This document shows, in pieces, positions 33,892 to 43,422 of a DNA stretch of 64,000 nt. Source of the stretch: Paraktedonobacter carboxidivorans (lineage in GTDB: Bacteria > Chloroflexota > Ktedonobacteria > Ktedonobacterales > Ktedonobacteraceae); the NCBI GenBank assembly GCA_041156125.1, contig JBEVTI010000006.1:155234-219233 (forward strand). The letters are read 5' to 3'. The notes below the pieces were generated by a model, which was not told the origin of the DNA, did not search any database, and was given only the letters and a program-made list of their open reading frames with translations. Numbering within the stretch: position 1 is the first letter of the stretch; each line of letters starts with the position of its first letter. Both the position numbers and the translations under genes were made by a program.

Positions 33892-34923
33892 TTACTTTAG
33901 TGTTGGCACATCCAGCATCAGCACCTCAAGAGCTATACGAGTGTTGACATTCTGGTCTAGAGCTTCCAGGGTGCGCAGGATCGCCCGCATCATATGTGTG
34001 GACTCGACCGGGGTGATTTTCGTCGCCTGCTTTTGCAGAAGCGAGCGCATATCCACATTCACCACAAGATCAGGGCAGCTATTAGCCGCGAAGATCAGGT
34101 CGCGCCACCAGAGAAGCCAGAGCTCCAGCATGCCCTTTATTTTATCATTTTCGGCGCTGAGTTTCTGGGCAATATCAAAGCGCTGAACAGTATTTAATGA
34201 GGGTATGCGCGTCAGTGTTTCCAGTTGCGCCTGGCGTTCGCGCAAGATATCATCATCTTCTGCTGCCTGGACAGCCCAGCCCATGCGGCCAGCAGCGAGA
34301 GCTGAGATCAGCGCCGCGTTTTCGGCGGGCACCTGCCAGCGCTCTCGTAAAGCCTGACGGATCTGTGAGGTAGTCAGCAGATGCATAGGGATTTGCTGGA
34401 CGCGCGAAAGGATAGTAGCCAGGAGCAGACCAGGATCGGGAGCAGTAAGTATTAGCAATACATCCGGTTCAGGTTCCTCCAGGGTTTTCAGCAGGCAGTT
34501 AGCTGCCTGGAGATTCGTCTCGTGCATACCTTCGAGGATAAAGATATTGCGCCTGCCTTCCAGAGTTTTACGCGCGGTATCACTTTGCAAAGCGCGCACC
34601 TGATCGATCACGATAAACTGTTTGTCGGGATGGCGCGTGATATAGTGGACATCGGGGTGATTGTTGTGCAGTACCTTCCGGCAGGATAGACAGGTCTGAC
34701 AGGGATTTTCTGGAGCCAGAGTTGGATCAAGATTGCTGGTACAGAGCAGCGTTTGAGCGAATCGGCGCGCCAGCAGCGTTTTACCAATATGTTCGGGTCC
34801 GGTTAAAAGATAGGCATGGCGTACGCGTTGTGAGGAAATTGCCCTGCGCAGCGTATTTATTGCGTGGTCGTGACCGACCATATCCCAGGCCTGACTGGGG
34901 CTTTGTTCTTCGTTGCTCATCAT
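33892..34923 (-). CDS. holB: DNA polymerase III delta' subunit
   Basis: About 343 residues. The AAA+ core has a modified Walker A, GPEHIGKT (about 43-50), a zinc module (NPCQTCLSC) with a preceding Cys (TLLC), and the clamp-loader motifs TLEEPEPDVLLILTAP and ILSRVQQIPM. The C-terminal helical domain forms the clamp-loader collar. It opens and loads the sliding clamp with the gamma/tau and delta subunits, which are not in the window. Two adjacent ATGs (34921 and 34918) are the best starts; the frame is open to 35145, but that extension is not conserved-looking. Confidence 0.9.
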   Translation of the reverse strand: MMSNEEQSPSQAWDMVGHDHAINTLRRAISSQRVRHAYLLTGPEHIGKTLLARRFAQTLLCTSNLDPTLAPENPCQTCLSCRKVLHNNHPDVHYITRHPDKQFIVIDQVRALQSDTARKTLEGRRNIFILEGMHETNLQAANCLLKTLEEPEPDVLLILTAPDPGLLLATILSRVQQIPMHLLTTSQIRQALRERWQVPAENAALISALAAGRMGWAVQAAEDDDILRERQAQLETLTRIPSLNTVQRFDIAQKLSAENDKIKGMLELWLLWWRDLIFAANSCPDLVVNVDMRSLLQKQATKITPVESTHMMRAILRTLEALDQNVNTRIALEVLMLDVPTLK

Positions 34924-35305
34924 ACCATCATGGTAGCAAAAATAGGAAACAATGGCAAGGATTTTGCGTCTATCCCGATTAGACGTATAATTGGCAGAGA
35001 AGAATTGCGAGACCAGTCTTTTAAGCTGTCCTGGTAAAGATACTATAGGCAAACGATCCGCCAGAGCGGAAAAGAGGCCGGCTAACGCAACGCACGGATA
35101 CAGCACCTTCTTTAGCACGGAGGCGATGGATGCTTGCGTATGCACTGCTATAAACGGCGGTGATGTGGGAAATTAGTACCTGGAATTGTCAGATAGACCA
35201 CAGCCAATCGGTCCTGGATGTGTTATGCTAGCAGAGTAAATGTTGAATATTATGGAAACGTATGATTGCATTTTTCTGAAAAAAAAGACAAGGTTGATGT
35301 AACCA
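34924..35305. other. Divergent region between holB and the first ECF sigma gene
   Basis: No gene supported. A GGAAAC motif at 35254-35259, about 47 bases before the sigma gene start, resembles the -35 of ECF-type promoters and would fit autoregulation, but no convincing -10 is seen, so this is weak. A long A-run precedes the start codon, with AAGG about 13 bases before it. Confidence 0.3.
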
Positions 35306-36118
35306 ATGGACACCTCTATCCGTCTCTACAACACGAATAGCAGATTGCGTTCGGTACTGGATGCAGAGCACATAGGCCAGGAGCTAGCGGATGAGGCAGG
35401 CCGCGTGCAGGCACCAGGAGATGAGGGAACACGAGTGAGTGATATAGTCTCTCAGCAATCTGTAGCTGCTTTGCAAGAGCAGGCGCGGGTGGATGTGGCA
35501 GACTTTGAGGCGATATTCCAACGTTTTCAAGGGCCTATCACGAACTTCATCTATCACCTGATTGGCAATCGTGAGCAAGCGTATGACCTGGCGCAGGATG
35601 TCTTCGTCAAAGCGTATAAAGCGCTACTGGGGGGGACCAATGTTCAGCCGGGGGCATTGTCGGCGTGGCTGTATCGTATCGCTGCTAATACAACCACTGA
35701 CACATTGCGGCGACGCAGACTGATTTCCTGGCTTCCGCTCTCGTTGTTTAACGAAGATCGCGGAATTGGCGCGGGCGTGCTCTCAGAATCTGGTGGTGTT
35801 GCTTCGGACAGCTTTAACGCGGGTGGGGAAGAGAGTAATGAGCGGCACGTAGGCGCAAGCAATACCCTGTATGAGCGGGGAGGCTATGATGGTGGACGTT
35901 TTGAGAACAGGGTTGCGGACCGTGAAATTGTGGAACGCGTTATGAATCAGTTGCAGCCAAAATACGCGGTTTGCCTGTGGTTGTACGAACACGATGGGCT
36001 ATCTTGCGCGGAAATCGCGCAGGTGTTGAATATTAGTCCCTCTGCGGTGAAAATGCGCCTCATGCGAGCACGAGAACGATTTATTGCTTTGCATAAACAA
36101 GAGGTAACGGAAACGTGA
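35306..36118 (+). CDS. ECF-type RNA polymerase sigma factor
   Basis: A 270-residue sigma factor. After a 65-residue acidic N-terminal extension, region 2 is FEAIFQRFQGPITNFIYHLI...AYDLAQDVFVKAYKAL (about 68-112), and region 4 is LSCAEIAQVLNISPSAVKMR with the RARERF end. A Gly/Ser/Asn-rich linker of about 65 residues joins them. It directs transcription under control of the anti-sigma encoded immediately downstream, whose GTG start overlaps its TGA stop (GTGA), so synthesis is coupled. The N-terminal extension is longer than in the second ECF factor at 48202. Confidence 0.9.
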   Translation: MDTSIRLYNTNSRLRSVLDAEHIGQELADEAGRVQAPGDEGTRVSDIVSQQSVAALQEQARVDVADFEAIFQRFQGPITNFIYHLIGNREQAYDLAQDVFVKAYKALLGGTNVQPGALSAWLYRIAANTTTDTLRRRRLISWLPLSLFNEDRGIGAGVLSESGGVASDSFNAGGEESNERHVGASNTLYERGGYDGGRFENRVADREIVERVMNQLQPKYAVCLWLYEHDGLSCAEIAQVLNISPSAVKMRLMRARERFIALHKQEVTET

Positions 36119-38007
36119 ACTGCAACCAGGCGCGGACGATGCTGTCTGCCTATCGTGAACTCAATAGTGACCCGGGAGAAACTGCTGAATTAGACGCGCA
36201 TCTGGAAAAATGCGCGGCTTGTCGGGAGGTACTCGCCAGTTATGCCAGTATAGGTGATAGCTTGCGCTCGGCCTCTGTTACCGCGCCACCAGCGGATATG
36301 CACGCGAAACTGATGAAGGCTCTGGCAGATGAACAGCTCAAGTTTCTCCACAAGTCTGCCCCTGGAGCTGTCACAACACCTGAATTTTTGAAGCCCTATG
36401 TCCGTGAACGAGCTAGAGAGACGCAGCGCGAGGACGATATTGCGGCTTTCTCTACGGCTGAAACCGGGCCTTTACCCATGCTTCATACGCGTCGCAAACG
36501 CCGCCCGGCTCACCTGCGGATCAATCAACTGGGTGTCTTTGGCATGACTGCCGCGGCCCTGATTTTGCTGATGCTGGGAGGGCTGACCTCTTTACTGATG
36601 CTAGAGCGCGGCAACTCCGCTTCGCCTTCAATCTCTCGCAACATCATTAGTGTGAACCGGCCTACAGAAGTTGATCAGAAGGTGTACACGACCTCAACCC
36701 TCTATCCAAATGTGGCCAGTGCTCTCCCCGGCGGTAATCAAGTGTATTTCACTGCCTCTGGCAATGGTGTGAATAGTAGCTCCTGGATGTTGATGCAGTT
36801 TGATCGCAGCACTCAGACGAGCAAGGCGCTACTGGCTACGCCAAGTGGCGATCCGCTGGTCGTGCTTTCGGTTAATCAGAACTGGGTAGTCTGGCTACAA
36901 TATAGTCGTCCGCAGTCTCCATCACACGTCCATCAGCCTTCAGCCAGCGATTACTACACATTGCCGCGTTCCTGGAGCCTGCATTATCTCTCGTTGTTGC
37001 CAGCGGCTCAGAATAGTGGGAGTTCTCAGAGCCAGGCGCAGAGTAGCGACGCGCAGAGTGGACATAAAAAGGGATCTTCTGTGGGTAGCCAGCCACTGAT
37101 CAATGATCCAGACCTGGTAAATATGCCGACAGCCTATCTCCTGGACGAAGATGTTTTCGATAGCTCTGCTGCTCCTGATTGGGTAAACTCGCCAATCAAC
37201 GGGAGCTGGTTGATTGGCGATACCGATACGCTTCTAGTCACCATGATTGACCAGAAAGGCATCTCGCACCTGGACAGTTATCATTTGAGTCAGAACGCCA
37301 GGGAAGTCCAAATGAGTGAGATTGCCAGCGCCCCGCTGGGCCACGTCCTGGCATGGCCGACCACGAACAGCACAGGTTTGCAGATCTATTGGGCCGAAGA
37401 GTGGATGACAGACGCTGGTGTGCTCCAGAGCAATATCTGGCAACAGCAGACGACCGAGCAGTCCTTGCGTTACCACGGGCGTTTAGAAGAGGTTAATACT
37501 TCTACGCAGCAATTGGTGCAGGGCGATGGTATGTCATTCCAGCCCCAGATTGTCGATAACACCCTGTTCTTCCTCAGTACCTCTGAGATCAAGATCGAGG
37601 GTCAGGGCGTCGTTGAGCCAAACGGTATAGCGTTTCCCGCCAGCGCGACTGACAGTAATGTGTTGTTTACCCCGCGTACGGATGCTGGAGTTTACGCGGC
37701 TCTACCCGATGCAGCCGTTCATGGAACCCTGCTAATGATGCCCCTGGATGGTCCCACGGTCGGCGTCGAGAGTATGCTGGGCACTGTCGGCCAATCGACA
37801 GGCTATCAGGCAGGCAGCACCTATGTGATCTGGCAAGATCAAACAGGTTATCAGATGTACGATGTCAACCGTCAGACCGATGTGGTTGTGGGTAATACGC
37901 TGAATAGCGCTTCGCTGCTCGTCGTCAATGGCAATACCACCCTGTGGTTGTCCGGCGACCAGGCAGATGGCAGACTGAGCCTCATGGCCTTTACATGGCC
38001 CAATTAA
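36115..38007 (+). CDS. Giant anti-sigma factor with extracytoplasmic propeller-like domain
   Basis: A 630-residue protein. Residues 1-50 are a zinc-finger anti-sigma domain with the H-x3-C-x2-C motif (HLEKCAACREV), which should clamp the sigma factor in the cytosol. A membrane helix lies at about 143-165 (FGMTAAALILLMLGGLTSLLML). The remaining 460 residues are outside and strand-rich with repeated W/Y-containing blades (NWVVWLQYS; GSWLIGDTDTLLVTM), probably a beta-propeller, with a Gln/Ser-rich insert around 300-320. The layout suggests that a ligand or stress is sensed outside and releases sigma inside. A much larger sensor than typical RsiW-like proteins. Confidence 0.8.
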   Translation: MNCNQARTMLSAYRELNSDPGETAELDAHLEKCAACREVLASYASIGDSLRSASVTAPPADMHAKLMKALADEQLKFLHKSAPGAVTTPEFLKPYVRERARETQREDDIAAFSTAETGPLPMLHTRRKRRPAHLRINQLGVFGMTAAALILLMLGGLTSLLMLERGNSASPSISRNIISVNRPTEVDQKVYTTSTLYPNVASALPGGNQVYFTASGNGVNSSSWMLMQFDRSTQTSKALLATPSGDPLVVLSVNQNWVVWLQYSRPQSPSHVHQPSASDYYTLPRSWSLHYLSLLPAAQNSGSSQSQAQSSDAQSGHKKGSSVGSQPLINDPDLVNMPTAYLLDEDVFDSSAAPDWVNSPINGSWLIGDTDTLLVTMIDQKGISHLDSYHLSQNAREVQMSEIASAPLGHVLAWPTTNSTGLQIYWAEEWMTDAGVLQSNIWQQQTTEQSLRYHGRLEEVNTSTQQLVQGDGMSFQPQIVDNTLFFLSTSEIKIEGQGVVEPNGIAFPASATDSNVLFTPRTDAGVYAALPDAAVHGTLLMMPLDGPTVGVESMLGTVGQSTGYQAGSTYVIWQDQTGYQMYDVNRQTDVVVGNTLNSASLLVVNGNTTLWLSGDQADGRLSLMAFTWPN

Positions 38008-39332
38008 AGAGAAGCAGATGGCTGCTGCTTTGTGCGTTGCTAGCTCTGATCTTCTGTGAGGTGGCCTGGCTGGCCTTTTTCACGTTTGGCGAGGGCGATA
38101 TCGTCCACTATGAATGCTATGGTCTGATCTTCTGGTTGGGTAGTCATGGGACTACGTTGCTGCCTCAGGCGTATTGCTCTTTTCTCTCACATCTCACACC
38201 TCAGCCTCCTTTGCGTATGCTGCCACTGGAGTATCCGCCGCTGACGGTCCTGCTTTTCTCGCTACCGCTGTTGACACCGTTATCCGATTACACCCTCGTT
38301 TTCGCTCTGCTGATGACGTTAAGCGCGGCGCTAATCTACTGGCTGCTTGCTCGTTCAACTGCGCGTCGGGCCGCGCCTATTTTTTTGCTCTACCTCTTGC
38401 TGGGAACGGCGGGCGTTTTTCAGGAGCGCTTTGACCTGCTGCCCGCGGCCTGCGTGTTGCTCTGTCTTTTGGCAGCCGAACGCGGACATTGGCGCTATGC
38501 CTACCTGGCGCTGAGCCTGGGTATTTTGCTCAAGCTCTATCCGCTCGTCATGCTTCCCACGCTGTTCCTGGCTGAACAACGCACCTGGCTGAGTAGTCTG
38601 GAGATACCCGCCGCGCAAAGTTCATGGCCTGATAGGGTCCGAGCGTGCATCGTGAACTGGCATTGGCGCAACTTACTGCTGTGTCTGGCTCTGCTATTCG
38701 CCGTAACGAGCGGCTTCGCACTGCTCAATTTACAAGATGCTATTCTTAGCCCGCTGATCTATTTTCTGCAGCGCCCAGCGCAGATCGAATCGCTGATCGC
38801 CAGCTTTATCTGGCTCGGCGGTCACTTTGGCGTACCTTATGAGACTAGCTTTACATTTGGGTCATTGAATATAAATAGTAGCCTGCTGCGCCTGATTTCG
38901 CCTACTGACACTCTATTAACTGGAGTTGGTCTGCTCGCTATCTACTGGCTGCAATTGCGCAAGCGCATTGATCTCGCGCAGACGCTGGTCGGTCTGGTCT
39001 GTATCCTTATCGTCACCAATAAAGTCTTCAGCCCGCAATATCTTATCTGGCTTATGCCTTTACTCGCCTACATCGCGGCTCGTGGTCAGACGAGTCGCCT
39101 CTGGCTGGCTGCCTGGGCAGTCATCTCTCTGCTTACTAGCTTTATCTATGTCTTCTACTACTCGCGCATGCCCGATCCTCAGACAGCACGGCTGGTTGTA
39201 CTGACGTTACCAGGCTTCTTTGAATTTGTCGCCCTGCGCAATTTGCTCCTGGCTGTGACGGTTCTGTCTTATCTCTGCGGCTGGTGGGGAGCGCGCGCAG
39301 GGGCTACGCGGCCTACCAACGTTTGCTCTTAG
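37995..39332 (+). CDS. Polytopic membrane glycosyltransferase, GT87/DUF2029-like
   Basis: About 445 residues with roughly ten membrane helices. The first outer loop carries acidic residues (FGEGDIVHYECYG) and an LEYPPLTVLLFSLPLL segment; these, with 'GTAGVFQERFDLLPAAC' and 'LSLGILLKLYPLVMLP', match the D/E...YPPL...K-P pattern of GT-C polyprenyl-phosphate-mannose-type transferases (GT87). It should transfer sugars from lipid carriers outside the membrane. The ATG at 37995 is inside the end of the anti-sigma gene (13-base overlap), so this gene is part of the same operon; the glycan link to the sensor is only inferred. Confidence 0.7.
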   Translation: MAQLKRSRWLLLCALLALIFCEVAWLAFFTFGEGDIVHYECYGLIFWLGSHGTTLLPQAYCSFLSHLTPQPPLRMLPLEYPPLTVLLFSLPLLTPLSDYTLVFALLMTLSAALIYWLLARSTARRAAPIFLLYLLLGTAGVFQERFDLLPAACVLLCLLAAERGHWRYAYLALSLGILLKLYPLVMLPTLFLAEQRTWLSSLEIPAAQSSWPDRVRACIVNWHWRNLLLCLALLFAVTSGFALLNLQDAILSPLIYFLQRPAQIESLIASFIWLGGHFGVPYETSFTFGSLNINSSLLRLISPTDTLLTGVGLLAIYWLQLRKRIDLAQTLVGLVCILIVTNKVFSPQYLIWLMPLLAYIAARGQTSRLWLAAWAVISLLTSFIYVFYYSRMPDPQTARLVVLTLPGFFEFVALRNLLLAVTVLSYLCGWWGARAGATRPTNVCS

Positions 39333-39370
39333 AGCAGCCAGACTTGACGCAGGCTGCTTATCTCAGTGCG

Positions 39371-39510
39371 GCAAAGCTCCCGTACCTGGCGGCTTTGTCG
39401 CCGCATCGTTTGGTAAGTGGCCAGGTTTGTAGGCGCTCTGTTGCCTACAAACCTGGCCACTTACCCCAAAATCTGGGGCGGGGTTTCTGAGCAAAAGGCT
39501 GGCGGCATGC
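39371..39510. repeat. Hairpin element with 23-bp perfect arms
   Basis: GGTAAGTGGCCAGGTTTGTA plus GGC (39412-39434) pairs perfectly with 39443-39465 around an 8-base loop. The right flank CTGGGGCGGGGTTTCTGAGCAAAAGG matches the right flanks at 27029 (reverse) and 2430. The left side has GCAAAGCTCCCGTACC, a weak match to the family left flank, and a small GGCGGCTTTGTCGCC stem. It lies in the 307-base gap after the glycosyltransferase and could end that transcript. Confidence 0.6.
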
Positions 39511-39639
39511 CTGGATGGGAGTTTTACCCTACTACCTTATATTCTCCTGGCTACTGACATACTGATGTCACTCTCAGCGGCTATACTTTGTGTAGATGAA
39601 AAGTTAAGAGAATAGCGAGAAGCAAGGGGAAGCACTCTT

Positions 39640-40584
39640 ATGGCGATCAATTCTAACCTTAGCATTATTGAAGGTGTACTCACTCCTCGCGCGCCCTTCG
39701 ATTTTGGCAGGACGCTGCAATTTGTGGGCAGCTTTACACCAACCGCGGGCGAGCAAAGCGTGACAGACCAGTCGATAACCAAAGCTGTCATGCTCAATGG
39801 CCGTGCTGTTGGCTTTAAGGTGTGTAGTATAGGTAGCGTTGAGGAACCCACGCTTGCCTATACGCTTTTTAGCGAGCAGCCCCTGACCGAGGCCGAACAT
39901 GAGGCCCTCAGGGATCGTATCCGTTTCTTTCTGAGCCTGGACAACGACCTGCAAGAGTTCTATGCTATTGGATACACTGATCCCTCTTTTGAGCCAGTGA
40001 TCAAAGCGCTCTACGGACTTCACCAGCCCAAGTTTCTTACACCCTTCGAGATTGCCTGCTGGGCTGTGCTGGTGCAGCGCACTCCCATGGCCATCGCACA
40101 TTCTACGAAGATGGCACTGAATAGGCGCTGGGGAGCGGATATCATGCTTCCTGATGGAGCAATATATAGCGCTTTTCCTGAACCAGAGCAAATGGTAGCT
40201 GTGAGCATAGATGAGTTAGCTTCCGTCGTGCGCAATACTCGCAAGGTAGAATACTTATATGCCGTCATACAATTTTTTGGCAGCGTTGATGAGCATTACC
40301 TGCGAACCGGCGACTATGATGAGGTTGTCACGCGTCTACGCGCTGTTCGTGGTATTGGCGAGTGGTCTGCCTACTTCATCCTATTGCGCGGTCTGGGACG
40401 CATGGAGCGCACCCCTGTCTCGGATAAAGAGATAATTACAGCGGCTTCCAAAGTCTATGGGCGCGCTCTGACGCCCGCCAGTATCCAGACCATCATTGAT
40501 CGTTATGGCAAGTTACAGGGTGACTGGGCATTTTATGTGCGTGTCATGGTCTTTCTCTATTGGGACGCAATAACGAAGGCATGA
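39640..40584 (+). CDS. DNA-3-methyladenine glycosylase, AlkA-like (HhH-GPD)
   Basis: A 314-residue protein. An N-terminal strand-rich domain (1-100) precedes a helical HhH-GPD domain: the helix-hairpin-helix is RLRAVRGIGEWSAYFILLRG, and the catalytic Asp is in TPVSDKEIITAASKVYG. It removes alkylated bases from DNA as the first step of base excision repair. Catalytic Lys is absent from the hairpin (GIGEWSA rather than VGxKTA), as in monofunctional AlkA-type enzymes. AAGGGGAAG lies about 9 bases before the ATG. Confidence 0.85.
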   Translation: MAINSNLSIIEGVLTPRAPFDFGRTLQFVGSFTPTAGEQSVTDQSITKAVMLNGRAVGFKVCSIGSVEEPTLAYTLFSEQPLTEAEHEALRDRIRFFLSLDNDLQEFYAIGYTDPSFEPVIKALYGLHQPKFLTPFEIACWAVLVQRTPMAIAHSTKMALNRRWGADIMLPDGAIYSAFPEPEQMVAVSIDELASVVRNTRKVEYLYAVIQFFGSVDEHYLRTGDYDEVVTRLRAVRGIGEWSAYFILLRGLGRMERTPVSDKEIITAASKVYGRALTPASIQTIIDRYGKLQGDWAFYVRVMVFLYWDAITKA

Positions 40585-40674
40585 CGCTCGCTATATAGTT
40601 TCGTTGCCATTCTGGTACAGAGAACGTTTGCTTGCTTACGCACTGTGTACCGGAACGGCAGCAGGTGAGGGCTA

Positions 40675-41823
40675 TCAGCTAATGAGATGTTTGGCGATAA
40701 GCATACGCTGAACTTCGCTAGTGCCCTCGCCTATCTCATTGGCCTTGACGTTACGCCAGTAGCGCGATACAGGAAATTCGTCCATGAAGCCGTAGCCGCC
40801 ATGGATCTGGACGGCCTGGTCGGCGGCGCGTGTGGCTGTTTCCGAGGCAAAGAGCTTGGCCATTGAGGCCTCACGCGTGTAGGGTTTCCCCTGGGTGTGT
40901 AACCAGGCAGCTTTATAATACATTAAACGTGCCAGCTCTATTTCTGTTTCCATATCAGCGAGCTTAAAGCGGATAGCCTGGAACTGGCTGATTGGCTGAC
41001 CAAACTGTTTGCGTGTCTGGGCATAGCTCAGAGCTTCGTCAAGGCAGGCTTGAGCTATACCCACAGAGAGGGCGGCGATAGCGATGCGCCCGGCATCGAG
41101 GATTTGCATAAATTGTTTGAAGCCGTCGCCGCGTTCGCCGAGAATATCTTCAGCCGGGATGGTACAGTCCTCGAAGGTCAGGGGGCGTGTATCGGAGGCT
41201 TTCCAGCCCATTTTCTTGTAGGGTTTGTCAATATGATAGCCGGGAGTATTTTTAGGGACGATAATATTGGTGATCTCTTTATGTCCGTCTGGTCGCATGC
41301 CAGTCATGGCAGTAATCGTCACGCCGCCGGTGATCTCGGTGCCAGCATTAGTGATAAAGACTTTTGAGCCATTGATATGCCACGCGCCATCGCGTAAGAG
41401 CGCACGCGTCTGTGTGCCGCCAGAGTCAGAGCCCGCCTCAGGTTCTGTCAGGCCAAAAGACCAGAGTTGCTCTCCGCTGGTGAGTTTAGGCAGGTAGCGT
41501 TGTTTCTGCTCTTCGCTACCGAAAAGGTAAAAGGGAGTTGTGCCAAGTGAGGTATGGGCCTCCATTGTAATGCCAACAGAGACATCACCACGTGAAATCT
41601 CCTCGATTGCGAGACAATAGGAGAGGAAATCCGCGCCCGCGCCGCCATACTTTTCGGGGAAAGGTAGTCCCAACAGGCCCAATTCACCCATATGTTTAAT
41701 CAGGGTATACGGAAACTCGCCGGTGCGGTCCATCTCCTCCGCCCGCGGCTTAATCTCCTGTTCCGCGAACTCGCGACATGTATCTCGGATAGCAAGTTGC
41801 TCCTCATCGAGTGAAAAGTCCAT
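40675..41823 (-). CDS. Acyl-CoA dehydrogenase
   Basis: About 382 residues with the full family layout: an N-terminal helical domain (FSLDEEQLAIRDTCREFA), the FAD-binding segment WSFGLTEPEAGSDSGG, a strand domain, and the C-terminal helical domain with the catalytic-region IQIHGGYGFMDEFPVSRYWR and a GEGTSEVQRMLIA end. The Glu in 'ANEIGEGTSE' corresponds to the FAD-adjacent ending of the family. It oxidises acyl-CoA to enoyl-CoA in fatty or branched-chain acid breakdown. The ATG at 41823 is preferred (MDFSLDEEQ) to the open frame at 41865. No electron-transfer flavoprotein gene is nearby. Confidence 0.9.
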   Translation of the reverse strand: MDFSLDEEQLAIRDTCREFAEQEIKPRAEEMDRTGEFPYTLIKHMGELGLLGLPFPEKYGGAGADFLSYCLAIEEISRGDVSVGITMEAHTSLGTTPFYLFGSEEQKQRYLPKLTSGEQLWSFGLTEPEAGSDSGGTQTRALLRDGAWHINGSKVFITNAGTEITGGVTITAMTGMRPDGHKEITNIIVPKNTPGYHIDKPYKKMGWKASDTRPLTFEDCTIPAEDILGERGDGFKQFMQILDAGRIAIAALSVGIAQACLDEALSYAQTRKQFGQPISQFQAIRFKLADMETEIELARLMYYKAAWLHTQGKPYTREASMAKLFASETATRAADQAVQIHGGYGFMDEFPVSRYWRNVKANEIGEGTSEVQRMLIAKHLIS

Positions 41824-41940
41824 GGTGTGTGCTCGCTTTCTGTAGCATAATTTATATAAACTCATCCAGATAGAGCCAGGATGAGCTCGCTACCGTCGTC
41901 CCGGTTTTTATTATACTGGCAAGACCAGGATATTGAAAAG

Positions 41941-41975
41941 GGCAGTTTAGCTGACCATAGGCCAGCTAAACTGCC
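41941..41975. terminator. Hairpin downstream of metK
   Basis: GGCAGTTTAGCTG pairs perfectly with CAGCTAAACTGCC around a 9-base loop. It lies between the metK stop (42034, other strand) and the acyl-CoA dehydrogenase start and probably ends the metK transcript, though no clean T-run follows on that strand. Confidence 0.55.
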
Positions 41976-42033
41976 ACTGCTCACAAAAACCTGTGTGAAA
42001 GGTCCTCAGACCCCGAAACGTCCTCTGCAAAGA

Positions 42034-43290
42034 TTAAAGAGTCTGGCTATTGTCCTGAACGCCAGCGCCGACACCACGGCGCAGCATCGGAACTTTATTC
42101 AGCTCTTCCCAGGGCAGATCCACATCGGTGCGCCCAAAGTGGCCAAAGGCCGCGGTGGGCTGGTAGATGGGACGGCGCAGGTTGAGCGCCTGAATAATGC
42201 CAGCCGGGCGCAGATCGAAGTGCTCATTGATCAGGCGGATGAGTTCTTCATCCGAGACCTGGCCAGTGCCGAAGGTATCGATAAAGAGCGAGAGGGGGCG
42301 CGCCACGCCAATGGCGTAAGAGACCTGGATCTCGATGCGTTCAGCCAGGCCAGCGGCCACAACATTCTTCGCGATATGGCGTACGGCATAGGCAGCCGAG
42401 CGGTCAACCTTGGTCGGATCTTTGCCGCTGAACGCGCCACCGCCGTGGCGAGCCATGCCGCCATAGGTATCAACGATGATCTTGCGTCCGGTCAAACCAG
42501 CGTCGCCCATAGGACCACCAGTCACAAAGCGTCCTGTGGGATTAATAAAGATCTTTGTTTTGGCATCGAGGAGGTGCTCAGGAATGACTGGTTTGATAAT
42601 ATGCTCGATTACATCAGCGCGGATCTGCTCCTGACCCACATAATCGGCGTGCTGGGTTGAAACCACGACCGTATCAACGCGCACAGGTTTGCCATACTCG
42701 TATTGAACCGTGACCTGGCTTTTGCCATCGGGGCGCAGGTAGGCTACGGGACCGCTGCCGGCCCAGGATTTGCGGCGTGTCTGGGAGAGTTGGCGCGTCA
42801 GCTTATGGGCCAGGCTGATCGGTAGAGGCATATATTCGGTTGTTTCGTTACAGGCAAAGCCAATCATCATGCCTTGATCGCCGGCGCCGATGCGTTCCAG
42901 TTCATCATCTGTCAAAGGTGTTGAGGTGTTGCGCGTCTCCAGAGCCTGGCTTACGCCTTGATCGATATCGGGAGATTGTTTGCCGATCGAGGTTACGACG
43001 CCACAAGTGCGGTAGTCGAAACCATACTCGGCACTTGTATAGCCCACCTGCTCAATGGTTTTGCGCACCACGGCTGACATGTCGATCCATGCAGATGTGG
43101 TAATCTCTCCGGCCACCAGGACCAGCCCGGTAGTAGTCGCGGTTTCGCAGGCTACACGTGCCACCGGATCTTGCGCTAGAATCGCATCGAGGACGCTATC
43201 CGAGATCTGATCGCAGAGTTTATCAGGGTGCCCTTCGGTCACCGACTCGCTGGTAAAAAACGTCTGCGGATTTGTCATGAAATTGCTCAT
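42034..43290 (-). CDS. metK: S-adenosylmethionine synthetase
   Basis: A 418-residue enzyme that makes SAM from methionine and ATP. The conserved blocks are all present: ESVTEGHPDKLCDQISD near the start, GAGDQGMMIGFA, GGPMGDAGLTGRKIIVDTYG and GGGAFSGKDPTKVDRSAAY, with ATP- and metal-binding residues. It is cytosolic and acts as a tetramer in the family. GGAAGGAG precedes the ATG. A SAM-I riboswitch with terminator sits in its leader and should shut it off when SAM is high. It is the 3' end of a collinear SAM-cycle block with ahcY, the PfkB kinase and mtnA. Confidence 0.95.
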   Translation of the reverse strand: MSNFMTNPQTFFTSESVTEGHPDKLCDQISDSVLDAILAQDPVARVACETATTTGLVLVAGEITTSAWIDMSAVVRKTIEQVGYTSAEYGFDYRTCGVVTSIGKQSPDIDQGVSQALETRNTSTPLTDDELERIGAGDQGMMIGFACNETTEYMPLPISLAHKLTRQLSQTRRKSWAGSGPVAYLRPDGKSQVTVQYEYGKPVRVDTVVVSTQHADYVGQEQIRADVIEHIIKPVIPEHLLDAKTKIFINPTGRFVTGGPMGDAGLTGRKIIVDTYGGMARHGGGAFSGKDPTKVDRSAAYAVRHIAKNVVAAGLAERIEIQVSYAIGVARPLSLFIDTFGTGQVSDEELIRLINEHFDLRPAGIIQALNLRRPIYQPTAAFGHFGRTDVDLPWEELNKVPMLRRGVGAGVQDNSQTL

Positions 43291-43373
43291 GATTCTGATT
43301 TGCTCCTTCCATAAAGGGCGTATTTAGGTAATACGGACACTGCCAGTAACAGTATTACAGAGGGGCGTAAAGG

Positions 43374-43402
43374 CAAAAAAAGCCCCTGCGTCGTCAGGGG
43401 CT
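43374..43402 (-). terminator. Expression-platform terminator of the SAM-I riboswitch
   Basis: On the minus strand, AGCCCCTGACGACGCAGGGGCT forms an 8-bp stem directly followed by seven Ts. It lies just 3' of the aptamer and before metK, which is the usual OFF platform for SAM-I. Confidence 0.85.
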
Positions 43403-43422
43403 TGAGCATAAGTGCGTATTCC

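Noticed and set aside
41881..42660. 259-codon plus-strand frame
   Set aside because: Antisense to metK; no start signal and no recognisable domain.
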